DNA from: Epithemia pelagica
Lineage: Eukaryota > Bacillariophyta > Bacillariophyceae > Surirellales > Surirellaceae
Direction of reading: 5' to 3'
DNA: 64,000 bases
Assembly (NCBI GenBank): GCA_946965045.2
Contig: OX337238.1
Span: forward strand, 2,108,001 to 2,172,000
How positions within the stretch are numbered: the stretch's first letter is position 1; each line of letters begins with the position of its first letter. The position numbers were made by a program, and so were the translations under genes. This document shows positions 54,501 through 62,520 of this stretch, in pieces. The notes beneath the pieces are model-generated. The model did not search any database. It saw only the letters and a list, made by a program, of their open reading frames with translations, and was not told the origin of the DNA.

Positions 54501-55164
54501 GTGTAACCATGGTGATATGGGGACCATGACATCTGTTGGTGTGTGCACAAAAACGGGTGGCAGAAGTACATTCTTTTCTGACAAACTTTTCAAAATATCT
54601 CCAAACATGATGAATATATTGCCAAAAATCTGTGGAGGTGTTCGGCGATTCTGTGAGAGGAAATTCCCTGGTGTGTTATCGGCTTTCAGACACCTGGAAA
54701 CAAACTTCGGTTTGGATGTCCCAAACGAATTGGGAGGAAACGAAAGGGGTGTGTCATCATCCATCATTTTGAGTTGCGATTTGATGAATGCAAGCCACTA
54801 TGATATTCATGATGCATCAGTGTCCTTTACAATCTGGACAGAAACCAACCCGGGCAGCACCAACAATTGGTATTTCGTCCATCCCAATGTCCTTATAAAG
54901 CATAAGGACAAGACTTATCATGGGCTTTGTATCCGGTTATTCCATGGCATTGCGATCGCATGGGACGGGAGAATCATCAGACATGGAACATCTGTCCATA
55001 CACACTCCATACCACCGAAAGACAAGAATGTGGGAAATCATACGATTGGTTGGTTTTTTAGCACAAATGCAAGATCTTTGAGTGCTACCGTAACACAAAA
55101 CGAGGATGACAATTCTCATGAAATTGGAGGCTTGGCGTCGGACCAGAAATCTAGTGACGAATAG
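51511..55164 (+). CDS. Cargo protein 2: RING finger + disordered region + dioxygenase-like barrel
   Basis: The frame is open from just after TAA 51496-51498 and has no ATG before the RING; the first ATG (51586) lies inside it, so the true start is unclear. The RING is at residues ~22-58: CSIC ... CRHTFCREC ... CMVC. Then come ~600 residues rich in Arg, His, Asn, Asp and Gln with repeats (DWERFPGYNEHSR-like). The C-terminal ~500 residues are globular. The last part reads like a double-stranded beta-helix oxygenase: H1096-Y-D1098 (NASHYDIHDASVSFTIW), GLCIRLFHGIAIAWDGR, then H1158 (IIRHGTS). TET/JBP-type and other 2OG oxygenases show this H-x-D...H pattern. A mark-writing role for the mobile element is inference. 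Confidence 0.65.
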   Translation: MSNKPSTLEQRGVETKYKPEVCSICMTRKVDCELFLCRHTFCRECVGDWMQRGHNTCMVCSQDIQSLLYFCPMTRSVQRTYTHPSEHKAIYQSPEGEKPKYQQWGGNNSSRSVAMPANWGNRSELPEERHRTEQTQHDNERTKDKRENPHGLWGGRNLNNVLSTTRSPRTNEWGSLPEHDRPVYCKHGQNRFNDDHPGSRGSNTSDYHGSRHSHFDQDNQQTRRGVIERQDQHGYHDNHQDESRGRRDQIMENTYRDRKRRHDNQNQLSNRHSMDWRRFSGYNEHSREHTRHHSVYRDSHNQWSNRHPMDPMDWERFPGYNEHSRHHLSLRDSHPGHNDHSRRTRQREPNRPSTDRGNSQPNQSPRREREKDIHHTTASRGGQDGLSKLGWNSKDNQERDDRNRQSGQKATSSHQDECGQGEEIQSRDGNGSTDKQKGKECGKQEIVAYEQHGNSGENGSKNANNTPDSDNLSSCHNDSVNQDDATQTKEGKDSTDKQKGSNKNNDDQMTKNDHNKGSSINTTTQTDQRIQDERGTKEIHKSPIHGNHDDTDEQNTSPERKRKECKTIGSSRGLPTNKQRRQEGLSKLTLTHETMKKYKRRQAEKPSHLTTKFSKPNESDHTEMCFFGIPDMDKVAKRLRDLLSLCLSSNDDRRMFGICYTKVLKDYDITPTDLQTIMGKLPNIYEQMKDMVGEVTEDPASHCCFEDNKLHVTECDPKFLTTRSPCAFLVECVLNRCQRHKGHRKYPKTVWSAFDDTIFHCRTSKKNCDDCMDHIFHDVIVIIPLAGIFYTSAMIMNTGYATSECTSSLVALPISWLRLRHSDGQPSGGAFLKKVVKCWCIDWTQSAKRVVHECYQASDVESGSPLWAPDHYTSEKSRPKMTPNDQHSLRVWYRETLLNKASANKTGCRKYVHGALYRNLSPPPDTSVRPLLFDVRDTGEDTTFIVRTRGYAGKNETISHVKVTTLQQNDKNLLSLLHKRSCHFAQSGTLERSANARCNHGDMGTMTSVGVCTKTGGRSTFFSDKLFKISPNMMNILPKICGGVRRFCERKFPGVLSAFRHLETNFGLDVPNELGGNERGVSSSIILSCDLMNASHYDIHDASVSFTIWTETNPGSTNNWYFVHPNVLIKHKDKTYHGLCIRLFHGIAIAWDGRIIRHGTSVHTHSIPPKDKNVGNHTIGWFFSTNARSLSATVTQNEDDNSHEIGGLASDQKSSDE

Positions 55165-55756
55165 AGATTTCTAATATACAAGACCATGCCCACCTATCAG
55201 CAAAACCACTACCTACCATCAATCAATGCCTATGATACCCCAAGGGTCTCTAGAAAATTTGGAGCCATTCGATTTCTAGAAGAATGTCTTTGCTCCATGT
55301 CCATAGAATTTTGGGACGACGGCAACACCACACCGGTAGGGTCTATTGCAAGTCTTTTGGTTGATGATAGACAAATTCAGAGCCTTTACCGTCCATGCAA
55401 ATGATACCCAAATGGTCTATACGAAAATTTGGAGCCATTCGAGTTCTAGAAGCATGTCATTGTTCCATGTCCATGGAATTTTGCAAAGCCACACCGATAG
55501 GTCAGCCCAGCGAGTGAAACGCGACCATGTTGGGAATGATTACACTTATACTCACAGTATGTGGTAATACTCACAGTGAATAGTATAGTGTGACGATTTC
55601 TGTACACAAACGCGACCGATCGGTTATCCGTGGATCTATTTCCAGTTGAACTCTCGTTCATATGACAGCAGAGGTTTCATAAAAATCCAAAGAAGAAGCA
55701 ACAAGTACAGGTATTTGTATTCACAGCAAAACGAAGAGAAGGAGACTGCAAACAGA
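55165..55756. other. Intergenic region with a ~165-bp direct repeat
   Basis: The blocks at about 55225-55345 and 55393-55505 share most bases (for example AAAATTTGGAGCCATTCGA, then TTCTAGAAG and CCATGTCCAT). This is a diverged tandem duplication between cargo genes, with no gene seen. Confidence 0.65.
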
Positions 55757-56713
55757 ATGGCTGACAATCCAGAGGACCAACCGGAGGATGAATCGGGAGA
55801 TGAATCGGAGGAAGAAGAATCGGAGGAAGAAGATTTTTATGTTCGGGAACGTAGACGACGACGAGAAATGCGGGCGATCAACGACAGGAACTTGGAAGTG
55901 AATGATCGGCCTTGTTTCAGGGACGCTGGGAGGATCTTTTTTGATTACGATAATGAAGAAGAAGATGTACCACAAGTCATAGAACAACTCAGAGAAGAGA
56001 TGCGTGTCGGTCATGAAATCCAGACTGAATTCAAACGGTTGGTGGACGAAATGCTTAGAGGCGAGAAACTCTGTCCATACTGTGTTATCCTTGGTCGTCC
56101 CACACCACATCACCAGTGCAATCATGGAAATACTACAGTGGTAACACGTGCGGCATATCTCGATTATTCAGTTATCTGGCAGCAGAATTTTTTGATGCGT
56201 TGTAACTTATGTCACCGCCACAGGCATCCAACATTTCATTGTCAGGTGTGTAGGGAATGTTTCCGAATTCCCGAACGCTCAATACCTTTTGGGATTCCAC
56301 AACCAGATTTGGATTCATGCAGTGTCTGTGTGGAATCTGAGAACAAGCACTTCGTGTGGCAGTTCTGTATGCTCATACGCCATATTGTGGCGCGTACTTT
56401 TCAAATAACATCATTTTACGATGGTGTGAACTTTCCCCGTCAAATCACCTGGCCAATGTTTACTATTGTCCGCAGCGTTTGGCTTGAGGAATTGCGATCC
56501 CGTTTCTATTTTGATGATAACGATTGTGCCCCATACGATTATGCCCGAGCATCTGATAAAACATGGGCAGTATGGTTGCTTTCGTTGCCTCATTCTACGG
56601 CTGGTTTTCGCAACTACATGCCACTCTTTGTCAGGTGCTTCCGTAATTGTCTCGAAAGAATGGCTGAGACGGCGGAGTTGGAACGTGGAAATATGGATGG
56701 TAATGATCATTGA
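55757..56713 (+). CDS. Cargo protein 3: cysteine-rich protein, paralogue of the convergent neighbour
   Basis: ATG 55757 opens 318 residues. An acidic N-terminus (DESGDESEEEESEEEDF) and a basic-helical patch (ERRRRREMR) are followed by cysteine pairs (CPYC, CNLC, CQVC, CSVC). The C-terminal domain has KHFVWQFCMLIRHIVAR and, near the end, TWAVWLLSLPHS ... NYMPLFVRC. The neighbour on the other strand has the same ordered motifs. The family is not recognised; zinc binding is likely from the Cys spacing. The genes end 61 bp apart, tail to tail. Confidence 0.7.
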   Translation: MADNPEDQPEDESGDESEEEESEEEDFYVRERRRRREMRAINDRNLEVNDRPCFRDAGRIFFDYDNEEEDVPQVIEQLREEMRVGHEIQTEFKRLVDEMLRGEKLCPYCVILGRPTPHHQCNHGNTTVVTRAAYLDYSVIWQQNFLMRCNLCHRHRHPTFHCQVCRECFRIPERSIPFGIPQPDLDSCSVCVESENKHFVWQFCMLIRHIVARTFQITSFYDGVNFPRQITWPMFTIVRSVWLEELRSRFYFDDNDCAPYDYARASDKTWAVWLLSLPHSTAGFRNYMPLFVRCFRNCLERMAETAELERGNMDGNDH

Positions 56714-56774
56714 CATATATTATAAATCTTGTTATCTGTTCCCAGTTTGCCTTTCGAAGAAGTCGAGAGTTTGT

Positions 56775-57902
56775 TTAATACAATGGTTTCGATGAAGACA
56801 TCAAGGCTGTGTAACAATGACGGAAGAACGGCATGTAATTGTAGTATCGACCGAAAGACATGGAGACAAGCCATTTAGACCAGGAGTCTTGGTCAAGAAC
56901 ATGACAAAATGGAGATGTGTACTGAGAAGACTCCATCGGATCTCGCAGTTCGTTGTACATCAACTCTGTTGCGTTTTTGATAATATCCTGTGCATGTTTG
57001 GGAATCGTGCCTGGTCCTTTGCAATTGGGCTTCAATTGTGAGTACACCAACGCCCGTCCAGCAATATGACAGAATCGCCAGACGAAGTACTTGTTGCAAG
57101 AGTTCCAACAACCATGCGAGAAGACGCATTCTGAATAAGAATTGCATGGCCTTAAGCAAGATTTACACACCAATGGAACCTTGTTTATGTCTGATTCTTC
57201 GCGTGTGATATTCATCGAATCATGGATATACAGGGCTTCGGTGCAACAACGTTCATTCCCACCTGAATCACATCCGTTCATGGGCACTCCACAACCATAA
57301 CAACAATCGGCACATGAGAGAGATTTACCGAAGCGATGCCAACATTTTCCTGTAAGTCTACGATCTGTTGAAAGGTTGTCGGTTACAAAACACCAAGGAC
57401 AGACTGGCTCTGGGGGAACATCATTGGATCCATAGATTTTATTGACAAGCTCAGTGAACCGAATAACTTCGAGATGCAGCTTATCTCGGTTTGCTCTTGG
57501 TTTACACATTGGAGGAGAGTCATGTAATAGCAAGATTGGAATAGTAGATGGATCGGCAACCTTGAGCTTCTTCTTATATGGGTTTGGGATCAACTGATAC
57601 GATGGGCGCTTGATTGGTGGAAGTTTCTTCTCCTCTTCTTCCTTGGTATCAAGCTTAGAAGACGGAAGTGGATGACATTTGATTATTGATTTGGACGCAG
57701 GCGGTGGCTTCTTGTCATGTTCACCGTCGCAAGTTTTCGGGGTTGGAGAGTGCGTTTTGACCATGGGGGTCTCTATTTCCTCTAGCTCGTATGGGTTGAT
57801 CATCATTTCTTCATTAGATGGAGGTATCTTTGTGACTGGAAAGTTTGGTTTGACCACCAAGGGTGGAACTGTTTTCTTCCTCGATTTGTATGGGTTGATC
57901 AT
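56775..57902 (-). CDS. Cargo protein 4: cysteine-rich protein, paralogue of cargo protein 3
   Basis: ATG 57902 opens 375 residues. The N-terminal ~120 residues are Pro/Lys-rich with an internal duplicate (MINPYKSRKK and MMINPYELEE). The C-terminal domain parallels protein 3: CPWC, CADCCYGCG, CKSC, then NKYFVWRFCHIAGRALV, and SWSKWLVSMSF ... NYMPFFRHC. No known family was recognised. The shared core with very different N-termini suggests an old duplication in which each copy gained its own tail. Confidence 0.7.
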   Translation of the reverse strand: MINPYKSRKKTVPPLVVKPNFPVTKIPPSNEEMMINPYELEEIETPMVKTHSPTPKTCDGEHDKKPPPASKSIIKCHPLPSSKLDTKEEEEKKLPPIKRPSYQLIPNPYKKKLKVADPSTIPILLLHDSPPMCKPRANRDKLHLEVIRFTELVNKIYGSNDVPPEPVCPWCFVTDNLSTDRRLTGKCWHRFGKSLSCADCCYGCGVPMNGCDSGGNERCCTEALYIHDSMNITREESDINKVPLVCKSCLRPCNSYSECVFSHGCWNSCNKYFVWRFCHIAGRALVYSQLKPNCKGPGTIPKHAQDIIKNATELMYNELRDPMESSQYTSPFCHVLDQDSWSKWLVSMSFGRYYNYMPFFRHCYTALMSSSKPLY

Positions 57903-58098
57903 TGTTTGAAGAGGAGTAGAATAGCCTTACTGACTGAAGACTGAGGATGACTTTTGGAAAACGATGGAAAGTATCTACTATTTCATCCAATTTGTGTGTG
58001 ACACTCTGAGTTGAATTGGTCGGCTCGCGTACGGTTGGGGGGGGAGATTAGGAGGGGAGTGCTGGTATGTGACAACCCCCCATAGAGGCAAATTATGA
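57903..58098. other. Spacer between two minus-strand genes
   Basis: 196 bp with a G run (58036-58044). It should hold the 3' end of the transposase transcript and the promoter of cargo gene 4. Confidence 0.35.
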
Positions 58099-61000
58099 TC
58101 ATGACGTCGAATTGCTAACGGATTGTTTCAATCTTTCTTTCATTTCATTACAGCGTTTCTCGAGATTGTCACGGGCACTTTCATTGAATTCGGAAGCCCA
58201 TTCTTTGATGTTGCGTACGGCCCAGACATTGTCACTAAAGTTTCTCAAATTACGACTGTCTTCTTGGAGTAAATCTTTTTCAAGTGAAGAATGGAAATAT
58301 GTTGGGATAGAATCACGGTCTTGAATCATTTCTGGGTTCTCATCCACTACACCAACAACCTCAACAATATTCCGGAGTGGAACCATGACAATTTCAGCTA
58401 TTCGATGTAGGTCAAAACGCTTACGCCATTTTTGAAAGAGAACGGATGATTTCTCGATATCAGCTGTACTCCGTACATATGTTGTTCGGAGAAGGACATG
58501 GGTCATCTCGGGTGAAGTTGAAGGTTGACATACCGGTGATGGTTGCATTTGTATGTGGTCTGTTCGAGTAATGGGTATTTGAATGAAGCATATCGTTTGA
58601 CATAGGATGGTATCAAATTCTCCAAGAGGTTGGTTGTATACCTCATCAAGAGGTTTCCTTTTTTTCTTTGGAACTTTAGCCATCACCCAATCTCTCCATG
58701 GCCCCTCGCTTTGATAATTCGGATGAGCCCGTATATTTCCTATCCTGGGGTCTTCGAACTTAAGTTCTGTGCTCCCGAACAATTCCAGTGTGGTTGAAGT
58801 CTCATTTGTTGGATCATCACTCATCCCGTCTATATGATGAAAAAAGCGTTTGTAATGTAATCGAAAGAAGTGATTACAAAACTGTGGCAATGTCATGTCA
58901 TGATTTGTTTTGGAATGGAATTCGATATTCACTGATACCACATCCTCCTCGTGTGGTGCTGCTGTCAATCGCCTGTGTACACTATTCGTCTGGTTTCGGT
59001 TTGATCCGTCTTGTTCTTTTCTGGTCGTGCCTGGAACTTGAATCGACATACCCAATGGAGACGGAAGATCCTTGTCTATTTCATCTGATGACTGGTCTTG
59101 ATTATCACCAGAAGTATGTACGTTCGTGTGAGGTACTGGAATCAAACATTTTTCTCTGGTCATGGATACTACTATGACCGTTCCACGGCTATTCGAGGTT
59201 GATGTGGTAGGGAGTTGGTTTTGGGATCCCTTTTTTCTCCTTATTTCATAAGGCGACTTCCCTTCCTGGAGAAAGGTGACATGATCTTCTTCAAGACCTG
59301 TTGCTTCCTGCAGCATTTCCAAGCTTTGCATCCACCAGATATTTTCTGCAAGTTGCGACTCAAAAATTCCTTTTCCACGTTTCTGTACCGTTTTTGCATT
59401 CAATTTCACAATTTCCTTATGATTACTTTCCTCTGACTCCACATCAAGCAGTCGTGCTGGTCCAAAATTCTGAATCTGTTGTATAATGTGTATGAGATTG
59501 TGGAATTTTGGTATCATCCACCCGTTGGACATCAATTTGCCTTTTTTATCGAGCCTGGGTGCATATCTCCTGATGCCATCCATCAAAATCCGCACTGATT
59601 CGAGAGACTTGGATGCTGTTGTTTGTCCTTCTTGTGAGTCTGGGTCTGTTTCCCAGAATGTATCCATACGAATCCAGCTGTTGAAACACAAAAGAGTCTC
59701 GAATAGATGCAGGAAGTTTATGTATGGTTCCCGCTCATCAACATCCCAGATAGACCTGTAAGCAACTGGGTCATCATCAAAAACAGTTTCAGCTGTGATA
59801 TCAATGTCAACACTATCATCATCATCAAGACGTGTACGTTCGTACTCTTCATCTGGTGGAGTATCATCCTCATTGTCAGCAATAGGTTCACTTGTCTCTT
59901 GCACTTGATCCAAGTCCGCTTGACATGTCTTGTTGGTGGTTTTGGATGTTTGCTTTGCTTGTCGTTTTTTCCATTCCGCAACCACCTTGTTCCATTTCTT
60001 TGCCATATTTTTCGCGAATATAAGGCGACCTCTGGCAGTGGCACATAGAGCTGCTGAAGCAAACATGATCCCAACCCACTCATTGGCAGTTACTTTTGAC
60101 AGGTTACTGATCCCGGTCGAGAATGATGTTCCGGGATATCCAAGTTTCGATGAATACGAGAATACAGTCTGTCTACTTGCCCGAAAGATTGAATTGTAGA
60201 CATAATCAAACATGGCCCGTTCAGTTTTTGTCATCAACGTGAAAAAGTCAATCATGATGTATCTCATTATCCCAGATTTCAATGTATGAAGAACATCACA
60301 ACTACTGGCCGAGAAAATCCCATGTTCAGAATTGGTTCCTTCACCCAGGTAAACCTTGGAAAAACAAAGATCGACTGCATATTGTCCCATGTCATGCAAT
60401 TGGGTTTTTGCAGCTGACACAAGAGTATTGACCCCTCCATCTCTGCTATTTTCTTGACTTACTTGCGATGTGCTCAAACAGGTAGGAACAGTCAAAGTCG
60501 AAAATGTATCATTGTCTCTCTCTTGGTAATCAACATCCTGTTCAGTCAGTTTTTCTCGATTTTCATTAAGACCCAATGCATTCAAGCACATTTTGTATGT
60601 ACTTGCAGCATTGATATAAGAACATTCATGTCATGGGTATCTGCTATCCCTTGGTTTAATGTTGCAACACCATGATAGTCTTCCAACACTTGGATGATGC
60701 GAGGCATACCGACCTGCAAGGTTATCCTGAGACTTCCCGTCTCCTTTGACAACAATCATTGGCAATATCAAACGGACAACTTTGATAATCCCATGGAGAC
60801 GTAGTTTCATCCATAAACCTTCCTGTTTTTGGATACTGACAAGACCTTCGAGGATCTTAGTCAATTGAGCATGATAATTTCGGCAAGGAGTCCCTTTATC
60901 GAGGATATGTTTTGCCGCTGATGATTTTCTTTCCATGTCTGTAATAGTCCCAAGGATGATCTGTCGCCTTGCTTTCCTCATTTGTGTTTCCGTTAGAAAA

Positions 61001-61956
61001 GATGGCACCATTACAACAGGCTCCGATGTATATCTTCCATCCCCTGTTGCATGTGTTTTGTCCATATAACAGACAAGACCAACCACGAAGGCATCTGGAT
61101 CATCTCTATATTTTTCCACTGTTTTCCGAAATACTTCTCCGTCTTGTATATTTTGGATGTGCTTGTTTGGAACATATGGACGATACGGATCGTCATCATC
61201 GAGGATCGTATTTTCTTTCTTGGTTGCATCGGGATCTTGTAATACACGCTGTAGTTGACTGATCAAATCAAATACTGGTGTTGTTATTGATTTCTCACTC
61301 TCTGGTACAACCACACCCTGTTTTTGGGTGAATTCCATTGGTACCGGGAAAAATTTGGCCTTGGGATAATTGAAACCTTTGGAAGAAAACTTTTCGATGA
61401 ACGTTTTCCTCTTTGAATGGTTGTCCAGGAAGAACCCAGGACCGCATCTTGAGTATGTGTCACTCGACCATGCCAGGATCGAATTGTACAAATATTTGGG
61501 GCAACCAGCTTTCCGAAGTAACATCATAAGTGAGACCAAGGCTGCATCGTGTTTATGAAGTTTCAATTGCTTCCCATCTCTATCGAGGAACGCAGGAAAA
61601 TCAACCGGGCACTCCTTGCTGTTGCGCGGAATAATATTATCTGTATCACCAGGTACATAGTATGCTTTTGGTGGGTCAGCATGCGGAATAGTGGTTTCAT
61701 CGTCCATGATATCAATATTCATTGGATCAGCATTCATATTACTGGCACAATCATTGTTGTCATCGCCAACATTTGGCCATTTCCTTTGGGTGTTCATTTT
61801 CAATTCACAAACTGTTTCGTGACGGCTGATTCCTCTTGCATCGAAACGTGATTGACAGAAACGACACACTTGAAAGGATATGAAGGACTCCTCTTGTTGG
61901 TTTGTATTTGAGCATCTCTTTTGCAACTTCTTTTTTACTTTACGACGCTGGCCCAT
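58099..61956 (-). CDS. Plavaka/CACTA-like transposase with one in-frame TGA
   Basis: From ATG 61956 the frame runs 441 codons to TGA 60633-60631, then continues in the same phase, first ATG at 60591, to 58099; the total is about 1285 codons. Near the N-terminus is a C2H2-like finger (CRFCQSRFDARGISRHETVC, residues 31-50). The central DDE-type region has YMDKTHATGDGRYTSEPV (about 295) and WMKLRLHGIIKVVRLILP. The second half has GIFSASSCDVLHTLKSG, LSKVTANEWVGIMFA, and PKFHNLIHIIQ ... ESNHKEIVKLNAKTVQKRG, typical of this transposase group. The codons around the TGA look coding (Cys-Cys-Asn ... Cys), so the stop is probably a nonsense change or a readthrough site. A 69-nt GT-AG intron (60602-60670) would also remove it. 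Confidence 0.7.
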
Positions 61957-62520
61957 GATGGTACGATGCTGGTGGTTTTAGATTTTGGTTTGTAATGAAA
62001 AATGCTCTGTAATCGATTTCTGCAAATTGAGACATCGGTGGTCAATCTTGTGGCATATATCAGAATTTCTCCGCATTGGGTGGATCGGCCGACGTTGGTG
62101 CATAAAAGCGACTGAAAATCGCTTATGTACATGAACGGATCATAATATTTTCAAACGGTCGTGTGTATTTACTTAATCCAATCCAGCCTGCCGGGTTAGA
62201 TACCAACGGTGATAGCAGCGATTGGAATTCAAACACTGTGTCAATGCCGAGGATACCGACACTGTCGACATTAGAAAGGAAATGACAATCATTCAAACCC
62301 ATGTACCAATGTTCCATCTGACAAGTATGATGTACTTGAAACCACCTATGCTCATCTTCATACGTTCTCTAAACGACCATCGTTCAAACACAGAGTTTAT
62401 GATTCAAACATGGAGCATTCCAGCGTTTGAATTTGAATGGTTGTCCATCAGAGGTCTTGTTGTCACCCTGCTCTTGTTCACGTCCTTGTCATAAATCAGA
62501 CGGAGCATCCAAGATAAACG
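61957..62520. promoter_or_regulatory. Divergent promoter region with TTCAAAC repeats
   Basis: The 564 bp between the transposase (-) and the next gene (+) hold TTCAAAC at 62150, 62228, 62292, 62383 and 62403 and the inverse GTTTGAA at 62425, plus a hairpin AAGCGA...TCGCTT (62106-62124). A common factor for both genes is inferred. Confidence 0.45.

Noticed and set aside
60631-60633. Transposase TGA as a selenocysteine codon
   Set aside because: No SECIS-like structure was noticed downstream and transposases of this type are not selenoproteins; mutation or readthrough is simpler.
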